6,442 nucleotides of DNA from Oscillospiraceae bacterium (GCA_017539635.1 JAFYCQ010000167.1:1-6442), one strand, 5' to 3'; shown: positions 1-5,999, counted from the stretch's first letter. Notes: generated from the letters alone by a model not told the origin. Translations and numbers: made by a program.

Positions 1-55
1 AAAGCGGGAACAGAGATACGCCGAGGAAGCGGCAAAAAGCGGGACGGTTATATAG
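1..55 (+). CDS. C-terminal end of an unidentified protein (partial)
   Basis: Reading from base 2, the frame gives a short charged tail (KREQRYAEEAAKSGTVI) that stops at TAG 53-55, a few bases before a strong hairpin terminator. This is the only forward frame that closes before that hairpin, so it is the most likely end of an upstream gene. Nothing in the 17 residues identifies a family. The gene body lies outside the window, so the call rests only on the position of the stop codon and the terminator. Confidence 0.4.
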   Translation, partial: KREQRYAEEAAKSGTVI

Positions 56-61
56 ACTCAA

Positions 62-106
62 TAAAAGCGCCGCTCCCTGAGGCACACCGCCTCGGGGAGC
101 GTTTTT
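62..106 (+). terminator. Intrinsic terminator, possibly bidirectional
   Basis: GCTCCCTGAGGC (72-83) pairs with GCCTCGGGGAGC (89-100) through 12 base pairs, one of them a G-T wobble. C71-G101 extends the stem, the loop is five bases, and a T run follows at 102-106. It ends the gene whose stop is at 53-55. Read leftward, the A run at 63-66 gives a weaker T tract, so the hairpin may also serve the lipoprotein gene that ends at 123. Confidence 0.85.
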
Positions 107-122
107 GTCGGCTGTTTCGCTT

Positions 123-410
123 TTACATTGCTTCCTTCATTCTCTCCTGCAGATCCTTTTCCGGCTCTCCGCTCCTGTCCTTCCGGCCGTCGGCCATGCC
201 GCTGTCCCCTTCCCGGAGCTTTCTGTCCGCATCGTCTGACTTTTTAAGGGCCTCGTCGGCAGCCTTGCGGGAGGCGTCCTCGTTCTCGCTGTCGATAACA
301 TCAGCGTCCGGAGGAGTGTCCGTCACCAGCCCGTCTATATAGCGCATCCGGCAGGCGGCCAGGGAGAAAATCAGCGCCAGGGCAAGTATAAGCAGCAGGA
401 TCCTTTTCAA
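123..410 (-). CDS. Small putative lipoprotein, function unknown (95 aa)
   Basis: The N-terminus is a lipoprotein signal peptide: K2-R3, a hydrophobic stretch at about 4-16, and the lipobox L17-A18-A19-C20. The predicted product is therefore lipid-anchored at Cys20 on the outer face of the membrane after type II signal peptidase cleavage. The mature 76 residues are very hydrophilic, rich in Asp, Glu, Lys and Arg, with an Ala/Lys/Asp-rich stretch around 47-70 that may be helical. I recognise no domain. The start is TTG (408-410): an AGGAGG site at 421-426 lies 8 bases upstream. The ATG at 414-416 is only one base from that site and opens a different frame without a signal peptide. The gene diverges from udp and ends facing the terminator at 62-106. 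The lipoprotein call is firm; the role is unknown. Confidence 0.75.
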   Translation of the reverse strand: MKRILLLILALALIFSLAACRMRYIDGLVTDTPPDADVIDSENEDASRKAADEALKKSDDADRKLREGDSGMADGRKDRSGEPEKDLQERMKEAM

Positions 411-420
411 ATTCCATACC

Positions 421-426
421 TCCTAA
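421..426 (-). promoter_or_regulatory. Ribosome binding site that decides the TTG start of the lipoprotein gene
   Basis: AGGAGG on the minus strand is followed by eight bases and then TTG (410-408). A nearer ATG (416-414) is one base from the site, too close for initiation, and is in another frame. The spacing and the lipoprotein signal peptide both favour TTG. Confidence 0.7.
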
Positions 427-480
427 ATATTTTTGCACGGTTATTATCTGCCCTATATACCGATTATTCCCCGGCACTTT

Positions 481-510
481 TTGGTTTTATGTTGAAGAAA
501 ACGATATAAT
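481..510 (+). promoter_or_regulatory. Candidate promoter of udp
   Basis: A perfect TATAAT -10 element lies at 505-510. The best -35 candidate is TTGGTT at 481-486 with an 18-base spacer, which is an imperfect match. The region is AT-rich and lies 35 bases before the udp start. No operator-like palindrome is obvious between the promoter and the gene. Confidence 0.5.
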
Positions 511-545
511 ATTGTAAAATTAGAAAAAACACATGGAGGTGTACC

Positions 546-1298
546 ATGTCCGAAAAAATGTATCACATCGGCCTTTCTTACGGCGAGGCGGGAAAATACT
601 GCATCCTCCCCGGTGACCCGGGGCGGTGCGAAAAGATAGCCCGGTATTTTGACAATCCTCAGTTCGTCGCCAGGAACAGGGAGTTCGTCACCTGGACGGG
701 GACCCTTTCCGGGGAAAAGGTCTCCGTAACCTCAACCGGCATCGGCGGCCCCTCCGCCGCCATTGCCATGGAGGAATTAAAGCAGTGCGGCGTGGAGACC
801 TTCATCCGCGTGGGCACCTGCGGCGGCATAAACCTGAAGGTTAGATCCGGCGACTGCGTCATCGCCTCCGGCTCCGTCCGAATGGAGGGCACCAGCCGGG
901 AATACGCCCCCATAGAGTACCCCGCCGTGCCGGACTTTGACGTCACTCTCGCCTTGAAGCAGGCATCTGAAAAGCTGGGGCTGCCTCACCATGTGGGGGT
1001 GGTTCAGTGCAAGGACTCCTTTTACGGACAGCACTCCCCGGAGCGGATGCCGGTTTCCTGGACGCTCCTCAACAAATGGGAGGCGTGGAAGCGCCTGGGC
1101 GTTCTGGCCAGTGAAATGGAATCCGCCGCCCTTTTCACCGTGGCGGCGGCCATAGATGTCAAATGCGGCGCGGTTTTCGGCGCTGTCTGGAATCAGGAGC
1201 GCAAGGCGGCGGGGTATAATGAGCCCGACTGCACCGACACGGAACGGCAGATCAGAGTCGCCGTTGAGGCTCTGAGGATACTGATAGAAAGCAAATAG
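546..1298 (+). CDS. udp: Uridine phosphorylase
   Basis: This enzyme splits uridine with phosphate into uracil and ribose-1-phosphate (EC 2.4.2.3), a cytosolic pyrimidine salvage step. The 250 residues match the usual length of the Udp branch of the PNP/UDP phosphorylase family. Visible family motifs are the phosphate-binding GDPGR (23-27), STGIGGPS (63-70), the R88-V-G-T91 segment matching phosphate- and ribose-contacting residues of E. coli Udp, the base-site region [10 protein letters not shown] (159-168), and E190-M-E192-S, the ribose-binding motif. The base-site loop is arranged differently from E. coli (FYPGQER there), so uridine is the likely but not proven substrate. The ATG at 546 has GGAGG at 535-539, six bases upstream. 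The gene has its own promoter and a terminator behind it, so it is probably transcribed alone. No cytidine deaminase or nucleoside transporter gene lies next to it here. Confidence 0.93.
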   Translation: MSEKMYHIGLSYGEAGKYCILPGDPGRCEKIARYFDNPQFVARNREFVTWTGTLSGEKVSVTSTGIGGPSAAIAMEELKQCGVETFIRVGTCGGINLKVRSGDCVIASGSVRMEGTSREYAPIEYPAVPDFDVTLALKQASEKLGLPHHVGVVQCKDSFYGQHSPERMPVSWTLLNKWEAWKRLGVLASEMESAALFTVAAAIDVKCGAVFGAVWNQERKAAGYNEPDCTDTERQIRVAVEALRILIESK

Positions 1299-1303
1299 AA
1301 CTC

Positions 1304-1318
1304 CGCCGCCCCGCGGCG
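1304..1318 (+). other. Short GC hairpin just after the udp stop
   Basis: CGCCGC (1304-1309) and GCGGCG (1313-1318) form a six-pair stem with a CCC loop, five bases past the udp stop codon. No T run follows, so it is not an intrinsic terminator by itself. It may block 3' exonucleases or simply be a chance GC palindrome. Confidence 0.35.
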
Positions 1319-1334
1319 ACACATTTAAACACAC

Positions 1335-1373
1335 AAACAGCAGGCGCCCCCAAAGGGGTGCGCCTGCTGTTTT
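1335..1373. terminator. Bidirectional terminator between udp and the SLH gene
   Basis: AAACAGCAGGCGC (1335-1347) pairs perfectly with GCGCCTGCTGTTT (1360-1372). The stem continues through CCCC (1348-1351) and GGGG (1355-1358) around an AAA loop, with one bulged T at 1359. The right arm runs into TTTT on the plus strand, and the left arm gives TTT plus a further T-rich stretch on the minus strand. It lies between two converging genes and can stop transcription from both sides. Confidence 0.92.
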
Positions 1374-1394
1374 AATTTATCTGTATAAGACCTC

Positions 1395-2258
1395 TCAGGG
1401 TACCTCCGGCAACATAATATCGCCGTTATCGTCCGTACGCACAGACGAATCTCCGCCGGATGAACCGCCGCTGGGCGAGCCTCCGCCGGATGAGCCGCCG
1501 CTGGAAGTACTTCCTCCGGACGAGTCTCCGCCGGATGAACCACCGCCGGATGCACCTCCGGACGAGTCTCCGCCGGACGATCCGCCTCCGGACGCACCTC
1601 CGGACGAACCGCCTCCGGATGAGCCGCCGCCGGACGGGGTTGCGGGCGTTGACGGTTTTTGCGCCGCTTCGCTTGCCTGGGATGTGTTCCAGCTCAGAAG
1701 CGCCGCCTGGCCGCGGGTTATGGGCTCTGAGGACTCCATAGTCGGGTCGCCGTCATAAAGCCCGGCTGCCTTCGCGTCTGCACGCACGGCCTTATACCAG
1801 TCGTCGCCGGTGTAGGCGCTGACATTCTTCGCAAGGCCCAGGGCGCACAGCAGCATTTTGGCATACTGGTCGCCGGTCAGCGTATCTCCGGGGCCGAAAT
1901 TGCCGTCCCCGTAGCCGTTGACGATGTTCTTCTCCACGCACCAGGCGATATAGGGAGCCGACCAGCGATCCGCCGCCACGTCGTCGAAGGGGGCCTTTTT
2001 GCAGGTCAGGGCCTCCGCCGCCGTCTTGCCTAAGCAGAGAAAGGCGATTATCTTCGCCCCCTGCTCACGGGTAAGGGTCTCGCCGGGCTTGAAGGAGCCG
2101 TCGTCATAGCCCTCAATAACGCCTTTTTTCACCATGGCCTCTACGGCATCCTTGTAATTATCGCCGATGTCCTTATCGTCGGTAAAGGCAAGCGCCGTAG
2201 TGCACATAAGGGCGCACACCAAAAGCAGTGCGAGAGCGCGCAATAATCTTTGCTTCAT
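1395..2258 (-). CDS. Secreted SLH-domain protein with Gly/Ser-rich C-terminal tail
   Basis: This is a 287-residue exported protein. Residues 1-24 form a signal peptide (K2/R4, hydrophobic core 8-23, probable cleavage after ALA24). Three S-layer homology repeats follow. Repeat 1 is about 26-74, with GYDDGSFKPGETLTREQ at 50-66. Repeat 2 is about 90-140, with GYGDGNFGPGDTLTGDQ at 115-131. The weaker repeat 3 is about 152-192, with the SEPITRGQAA core at 177-186. SLH triplets normally bind pyruvylated or similar secondary cell-wall polymers in Gram-positive bacteria, so wall anchoring is inferred. Residues 209-272 are almost only Gly and Ser with some Asp and Ala, ending in a short acidic tail. 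No catalytic domain is present, which is unusual because SLH domains normally anchor a larger partner. The ATG at 2258 has GGAGG at 2264-2268, five bases away. The gene lies 23 bases behind the short peptide gene, probably in one transcript. Confidence 0.88.
   Translation of the reverse strand: MKQRLLRALALLLVCALMCTTALAFTDDKDIGDNYKDAVEAMVKKGVIEGYDDGSFKPGETLTREQGAKIIAFLCLGKTAAEALTCKKAPFDDVAADRWSAPYIAWCVEKNIVNGYGDGNFGPGDTLTGDQYAKMLLCALGLAKNVSAYTGDDWYKAVRADAKAAGLYDGDPTMESSEPITRGQAALLSWNTSQASEAAQKPSTPATPSGGGSSGGGSSGGASGGGSSGGDSSGGASGGGSSGGDSSGGSTSSGGSSGGGSPSGGSSGGDSSVRTDDNGDIMLPEVP
1443..1634 (-). repeat. Low-complexity Gly/Ser repeat tract in the SLH gene, with a 42-bp tandem duplication
   Basis: The tract encodes residues 209-272 from degenerate SSGG-type units. 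Within it, 1518-1559 and 1560-1601 are adjacent 42-bp copies that differ at 5 positions. Both encode the same 14 residues, GGASGGGSSGGDSS. Every difference is silent, so the protein repeat is held constant while the DNA drifts. Such tracts are prone to length change by slippage or recombination. Confidence 0.85.
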
Positions 2259-2281
2259 AACTGCCTCCGATCGCTGTGGAA

Positions 2282-2380
2282 TCAGTTGTTTACCTCCGGG
2301 GTGCCGGTATCACTGGTGGTGATGACATCCTCAGTCTCGAAGACTATAACTTCTATTGACATCTTTTCGTATTTTTCCAT
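2282..2380 (-). CDS. Short peptide of 32 residues, function unknown
   Basis: An ATG at 2378-2380 opens a 32-residue frame ending TGA at 2282-2284. It begins MEKYEKMSIEVIVFETEDVI and continues TTSDTGTPEVNN. A GAGGAG site at 2390-2395 lies nine bases upstream. The stop is 23 bases before the SLH start, and a candidate promoter lies upstream at 2525-2554, so the two genes are likely cotranscribed. The peptide is acidic, with no signal peptide, no membrane segment and no cysteine. From memory, the pattern Y-E-K...E-I/V...F-E-x-E-D-V-I-T-T-S resembles short unassigned peptides common in Clostridia, some of which look like precursors of modified peptides. No modifying enzyme is visible nearby. That it is a real gene is supported by the ribosome site, spacing and composition; its role is unknown. 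Confidence 0.65.
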   Translation of the reverse strand: MEKYEKMSIEVIVFETEDVITTSDTGTPEVNN

Positions 2381-2524
2381 GATTTTTGTCTCCTCAGGGA
2401 TTACCTGGTCTGTTATATGCGGACGCGGCGTCGTAATAGCCGCAGAACACTTAAACGGCGTCCTTTGCCGCTTTGTTGATTTATGTGTCGGTCAGCACCG
2501 TGTCGGGATTGAGATCCATGGATT

Positions 2525-2554
2525 ATAATACTCCCTCCGGGGCGTTTTCGTCAA
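2525..2554 (-). promoter_or_regulatory. Candidate promoter for the short peptide and SLH genes
   Basis: On the minus strand TTGACG (2554-2549) is followed by an 18-base spacer and TATTAT (2530-2525). An overlapping TATAAT lies three bases further on (2527-2522). Transcription would begin near 2515 and run through the 32-residue peptide gene into the SLH gene, stopping at 1335-1373. Confidence 0.65.
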
Positions 2555-2603
2555 CAGTTTTGGAGAAAAACTTTGCCCGCAGTGCTTATTATGAGGTTAC
2601 GTG

Positions 2604-2644
2604 GCAGGCAGCGCCGGGCAAGATCCGGCACACGGCTTGCCTGC
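2604..2644 (-). other. GC-rich imperfect hairpin downstream of the ABC-F gene
   Basis: GCAGGCA (2604-2610) pairs with TGCCTGC (2638-2644). Inside this, GCCGG (2613-2617) pairs with CCGGC (2625-2629) around a seven-base loop, and two more pairs can form with small bulges. It lies 40-80 bases past the ABC-F stop, but no T run follows on either strand. It may be a transcript 3' end stabiliser, a Rho-type terminator region, or an upstream structure without function. Confidence 0.45.
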
Positions 2645-2684
2645 ATTATGTTCCGGCTGATATTTTGCTTTTCAGGAAGCCCTT

Positions 2685-4301
2685 TTATCCCCTTGCCTCG
2701 GCGATCCTGCTCTGGGTCTCCTCCAGACCGATGTACTCATCGTAGGTCATCTTGCGGTCTATGAGCTTGCCGTCCTTTATCTCTATTATCCGGTTGGCGA
2801 CGGTCTGGGTCAGCTGGTGGTCGTGGGTGGTGAAGATTATATTGCCCTTGAAGTCCGACATGCCGTTATTCAGAGCGGCGATGCTCTCCAGATCAAGGTG
2901 GTTCGTGGGCTGGTCGAAGAGGAGTATGCTGGCGCCTGAGAGCATCATTTTTGACAGCATGCACCGGACCTTCTCTCCTCCTGAGAGCACCTTTACCGGC
3001 TTATATACGTCGTCTCCGGTAAACAGCATCCTGCCTAAAAATGTCCGCAGATAGCTCTCCCTCTTGTCCTCGGAGAACTGGCGTATCCAGTCCATAATGC
3101 TGTCGTCGCAGCCGTCAAAGTACCGGGAGTTGTCCTTGGGGAAATAGGCCTGGGTGGTGGATACGCCCCACTTTATCGTTCCGGAGTCCGGCTCGGTCTC
3201 CCCGGCCAGCAGCTTGTAAAACTCCGTAACGGCGATCTCGCTCTCGCCTAAAAGGGCTATCTTGTCGTCCTTGTTCATTATAAAGGACACGTTGTCCAGT
3301 ATCTTCACTCCGTCCACGGTCTTGGAAACGTCTGTAACGAAGAGCCTGTCCTTGCCCGGCTCCCTTGCCATGGTAAAGCCCACCCAGGGGTATTTGCGGC
3401 TGGACGCGGGCATTTCCTCTATGGTTATCTTGTCAAGGAGCTTTCTTCTCGACGTGGCCTGGCGGGATTTGGACTTGTTGGCGGAGAACCGGCGGATAAA
3501 TTCCTCCAGCTCCGCTATCTTCTCCTCGGCCTTGCGGTTTTTGTCCTTTATGAGCTTCTGCATGAGCTGACTGGAGTCGTACCAGAAGTCGTAGTTGCCC
3601 ACGTACATCTTTATCTTGCCGTAGTCGATGTCCACGATGTGGGTGCAGACGTTATTCAGGAAGTAGCGGTCGTGGGATACGACGATGACGGTGCCGGAGT
3701 AGTCCATGAGGAAGTCCTCCAGCCACACCACGCTCTCTAAATCCAGGTTGTTGGTGGGCTCGTCCAAGAGCACCACGTCCGGCTCGCCGAAAAGTGTCTG
3801 GGCCAGGAGCACCTTGACCTTCTGCCGGGGATCCATGTCCCGCATGAGCGTCTGGTGCAGGTCGGTGGGGATGCCGAGGCCCTGCAGCAGCTGAGACGCA
3901 TTTGACTCCGCCTCCCAGCCGCCCAGCTCGGCAAATTCCTCCTCCAGTTCGGCGGCACGGATGCCGTCGGCGTCGTCGAAGTCCGGTTTTTCGTAAATGG
4001 CGTCCTTTTCCTTGCCGCACTCGTAAAGCCGCATGTTGCCCATGATGACCGTGTCCATTACGGGGTATTCGTCATACATGAACTGATCCTGCTTGAGTAC
4101 CGACATGCGGACGTCTTTTTTAATCTCCACGGTGCCGCCGGTGGGCTCCAGTTCTCCGGAGAGTATCTTTAAAAATGTGGATTTGCCCGCGCCGTTGGCG
4201 CCGATGACTCCGTAGCAGTTGCCGGGGGTGAATTTGAGGTCAACCCGGGAAAAAAGCACAGTGCCGCCGAACTGGAGCGACAGGTCGTTTACTGTTATCA
4301 T
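2685..4301 (-). CDS. ykpA: ABC-F family ATPase (YkpA/YbiT type) with a degenerate second ATP site
   Basis: This is a soluble protein of 538 residues with two ABC domains and no membrane segment. ABC-F proteins act on the ribosome, in translation control or antibiotic protection. Domain 1 has Walker A GANGAGKST (34-42, K40), signature-position MDPRQ (156-160) in place of LSGGQ, Walker B with D180-E181, and switch H210. The charged helical linker (about 242-300, with RFSANKSKSRQATSR at 271-285) is the tRNA-contacting region of the family. Domain 2 has GESEIAVTE (352-360) where Walker A should be, so its lysine is V358. It keeps an intact LSGGE (439-443), and Walker B is D463-Q464 with glutamine replacing the catalytic glutamate. 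Switch H493 is kept. Site 1 (Walker motifs of domain 1 plus signature of domain 2) is complete; site 2 is degenerate. The close match to YbiT/YkpA in length and linker makes a resistance-type ABC-F less likely. The ATG overlaps the stop of the preceding gene (ATGA), with GAGGAG five bases upstream. Confidence 0.92.
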   Translation of the reverse strand: MITVNDLSLQFGGTVLFSRVDLKFTPGNCYGVIGANGAGKSTFLKILSGELEPTGGTVEIKKDVRMSVLKQDQFMYDEYPVMDTVIMGNMRLYECGKEKDAIYEKPDFDDADGIRAAELEEEFAELGGWEAESNASQLLQGLGIPTDLHQTLMRDMDPRQKVKVLLAQTLFGEPDVVLLDEPTNNLDLESVVWLEDFLMDYSGTVIVVSHDRYFLNNVCTHIVDIDYGKIKMYVGNYDFWYDSSQLMQKLIKDKNRKAEEKIAELEEFIRRFSANKSKSRQATSRRKLLDKITIEEMPASSRKYPWVGFTMAREPGKDRLFVTDVSKTVDGVKILDNVSFIMNKDDKIALLGESEIAVTEFYKLLAGETEPDSGTIKWGVSTTQAYFPKDNSRYFDGCDDSIMDWIRQFSEDKRESYLRTFLGRMLFTGDDVYKPVKVLSGGEKVRCMLSKMMLSGASILLFDQPTNHLDLESIAALNNGMSDFKGNIIFTTHDHQLTQTVANRIIEIKDGKLIDRKMTYDEYIGLEETQSRIAEARG

Positions 4302-5062
4302 TTTGTCTCCTCATTATCGTTATACATTGATGTGCCGTCGGTGCGGGATACGGCGGCGTCGTAATAATAGGCGTAGGTCAAACCATAATAGGGCCTCACC
4401 CAGACGTCCAGAAGGGATATGGTGAAGGAGGCGATGATCTCCGCCGCCAAAAACCACAGAATGAATGAGAGGGTCAGCTTGATGACCTCGAATTTGTGCC
4501 CCTTTGTGAGCTGGGCCGAGCGCCGCATTGCGCCTATGGCCCCCGCCCGGGGATCGTCGAAAAAGGCGTAGAAGGCCAGGCTGTACCGGCAGGCGAAATA
4601 GATGCCCGGCACGATGAACACGCAGAGGCCCACGGCCACGATAATGCCCTTCAGTATCGACAGCAGCAGCACCTGCCCGAAATAGGAAAAGCCGTCGAAA
4701 ATGCACTTTATATGGGGCGTTTCTCCCCTGGCGGCCTTAAGGCACCAGGAGGAATAGCCTCCGGAGAGCACCATTCTCAAAACGTATATGACGACGCAGA
4801 GTATTATTGCCGCCGTGCCCACCTTCGGCCAGGCCACCACGTCGTAGGGCACCGGCTGCATGGTCCCCGTGGTCTTGAAGGCCTTCACCACGAAATTGGA
4901 ATAGCCCGAATACCACTCGGAATAGCCGGAAAGCCTTATGAGCAGCCAGGTCAAAGCATACAGCAGCAGGAAAACGGCTATGGAGGCCAGGATGGCCCTG
5001 TTCTCCTTTTTCTTTATCGCGTCCTTGGCGTTCAGCTTTAACTGGACCAGGTCAATCTCCAT
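4298..5062 (-). CDS. DUF975 family membrane protein B
   Basis: This is an integral membrane protein of 254 residues. Hydrophobic segments lie at about 23-43, 82-100, 128-158 and 195-218. Segments shared with its upstream neighbour are FIVPGIYFACRYSL (149-162; IIPGIVKSIAYSM there), a D-D/Q-P...GA...S...T-x-GHK block ending at G188-H189-K190, LSFILW (198-203), and VRPYYGLTYAYYY (222-234). These are hallmarks of the DUF975 family, whose biochemical function is not established. Unlike its neighbour it has an extra loop with many aromatic residues between segments 1 and 2 (about 45-80) and no long acidic tail. The start is ATG 5060-5062, with GGAGGAG at 5067-5073 four bases away. The frame is open further upstream, but that Arg-rich part lies on top of the neighbour's coding sequence and is not translated in my view. 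It overlaps protein A by 11 bases and the ABC-F gene by four. Confidence 0.85.
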   Translation of the reverse strand: MEIDLVQLKLNAKDAIKKKENRAILASIAVFLLLYALTWLLIRLSGYSEWYSGYSNFVVKAFKTTGTMQPVPYDVVAWPKVGTAAIILCVVIYVLRMVLSGGYSSWCLKAARGETPHIKCIFDGFSYFGQVLLLSILKGIIVAVGLCVFIVPGIYFACRYSLAFYAFFDDPRAGAIGAMRRSAQLTKGHKFEVIKLTLSFILWFLAAEIIASFTISLLDVWVRPYYGLTYAYYYDAAVSRTDGTSMYNDNEETK

Positions 5063-5930
5063 CTGTCTCCTCCGGCTCCTCCCCGGGTTTTTCATCCGGC
5101 TCGTATTCGTCCGCCTCATATTCGCAGGGCTCGCCGGGAGATTCCTGGGAAGCGGCGCCCTCCCACGTGGGGGCGTCGGGGAACTCCAAAGAGGCCATTT
5201 CCGGCTCCTCTTCAGGCTCCTTGACCTCGGCCTTCTCCTCGGGGACGTAGGCAAGGCTGCCCTCGGTCTTTTCCTCGGGCGCTTCATTAGCCTTGGGCTC
5301 TCCCTCGGGGACTCTGCCCTCATAGAGGGCCTTGAGCTCGTAGTAATAACCGGCCATGGTTATGAACATATACGGATGCACGTAAAACACGCCGACTATG
5401 CCGGAGGTTATGGAGTCCAGTATCATCCACCCTATAAAGCTCAGGTACATGACGAATATCTCCCCCTTGTGGCCCTCGGTCATGGCCATGGAGAGCTTGA
5501 GGGCGTCCTTGGCGCCCACCTCGGGCTGGTCTATGAGGATATAGCCCGTCATGGAATAGGCTATGCTCTTCACTATGCCGGGGATGATGAACAGCAGGCT
5601 CCAGAGCCAGGTGAACAATGTCATCCACCAGTAGCCGCCCACTATGTGTATGAAGTTCTTGTCGGAAAAACCGGCGAAAAGCTCAGCGGCCCCGGCCTTT
5701 TCACCCTTGTAAATCTTGTAGCTGTAATAATTGACGCCGCAGGACACCACCGGCACAATGAATATTATGCCCGCAAGTCCTATTATGCCGATATAAGGGA
5801 TCTGGGCGAAAAGGAAGCAGGCGGCTATTATCGCCATGCCCAGGACCGTCCAGCCCACGATGGACCAGTAATTCGCTTTAAGCGCTGCCTTGGCGTTCTG
5901 CTTTACAAGCTTTCTGTCTATGTAGTACAT
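5052..5930 (-). CDS. DUF975 family membrane protein A with a long acidic tail
   Basis: This protein has 292 residues. The first ~203 are a DUF975 membrane domain: an N-terminal amphipathic start with N12-A-K-A-A-L-K-A-N-Y-W22, membrane segments at about 23-43, 46-66, 96-120 and 158-184, and the conserved blocks IIPGIVKSIAYSM (115-127), DQPEVGAKDALKLSM (134-148), T151-E-G-H-K155, LSFIGW (163-168) and VHPYMFITMAGYYYEL (184-199). The remaining residues (about 204-292) form a hydrophilic tail very rich in Glu and Pro, probably disordered and cytosolic. The role of DUF975 proteins is not known. The ATG at 5930 has GGAGG at 5937-5941, six bases upstream, and is the first gene after a near-consensus promoter. 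It starts a three-gene operon with protein B and the ABC-F ATPase. Confidence 0.88.
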   Translation of the reverse strand: MYYIDRKLVKQNAKAALKANYWSIVGWTVLGMAIIAACFLFAQIPYIGIIGLAGIIFIVPVVSCGVNYYSYKIYKGEKAGAAELFAGFSDKNFIHIVGGYWWMTLFTWLWSLLFIIPGIVKSIAYSMTGYILIDQPEVGAKDALKLSMAMTEGHKGEIFVMYLSFIGWMILDSITSGIVGVFYVHPYMFITMAGYYYELKALYEGRVPEGEPKANEAPEEKTEGSLAYVPEEKAEVKEPEEEPEMASLEFPDAPTWEGAASQESPGEPCEYEADEYEPDEKPGEEPEETDGD

Positions 5931-5970
5931 GTCGTACCTCCGTCAGTTAAAAAGGATTACCGTAAAACAC

Positions 5971-5999
5971 ATTATATATTATAGCTACTGTCCCGTCAA
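5971..5999 (-). promoter_or_regulatory. Near-consensus sigma-A promoter of the DUF975-DUF975-ABC-F operon
   Basis: On the minus strand TTGACG (5999-5994) is separated by exactly 17 bases from TATAAT (5976-5971). Transcription would start near 5964, giving a leader of about 34 bases that holds the ribosome site of DUF975 protein A. No repressor palindrome overlaps it. The expected expression is strong and constitutive, which is an inference from the promoter alone. Confidence 0.8.

Larger units (their letters stand above)
2381..2684. other. Spacer between the ABC-F gene and the short-peptide/SLH pair
   Basis: These 304 bases contain the candidate promoter (2525-2554), a leader of roughly 135 bases ahead of the peptide gene, and a GC-rich hairpin (2604-2644). 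I see no convincing further gene. A 12-codon frame on the minus strand (start 2518-2520) begins right after the -10 element and is too close to the transcription start to be a normal leader peptide. No T-run terminator is visible directly behind the ABC-F stop at 2685. Confidence 0.6.

Noticed and set aside
777..1334. Minus-strand open frame of 185 codons opposite udp
   Set aside because: It is antisense to udp, runs into the terminator region, and shows no recognisable domain or ribosome binding site.
1443..1634. CRISPR-like or DNA-level repeat array
   Set aside because: The repeats are in frame with the SLH coding sequence, contiguous without spacers, and explained by the Gly/Ser protein tail.
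2402..2520. Possible gene remnant on the minus strand reading MDLNPDTVLTDT, stop, INKAAKDAV, stop
   Set aside because: The pieces are short, match no family I know, and begin immediately after the promoter -10 element. I treat it as a leader region.
2685..4301. Antibiotic-resistance ABC-F (such as Msr, Vga, Lsa or OptrA types)
   Set aside because: The length, the linker sequence around RFSANKSKSRQATSR and the N-terminus fit the housekeeping YkpA/YbiT group. No long drug-protection linker is seen.
5063..5323. Upstream extension of DUF975 protein B (open frame adding 87 Arg/Pro-rich residues)
   Set aside because: It lies over the Glu-rich tail of DUF975 protein A in a shifted frame. GAG/GAA-rich codons give Arg-rich shifted frames without stops. 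The ATG at 5060-5062 has a strong GGAGGAG site and begins the family-like N-terminus.
4938..5984. Long plus-strand open frame of 348 codons opposite the DUF975 genes
   Set aside because: It is antisense to two well-supported membrane protein genes, has no matching ribosome site or promoter, and its His/Gly/Tyr-rich composition is typical of an opposite-strand shadow.
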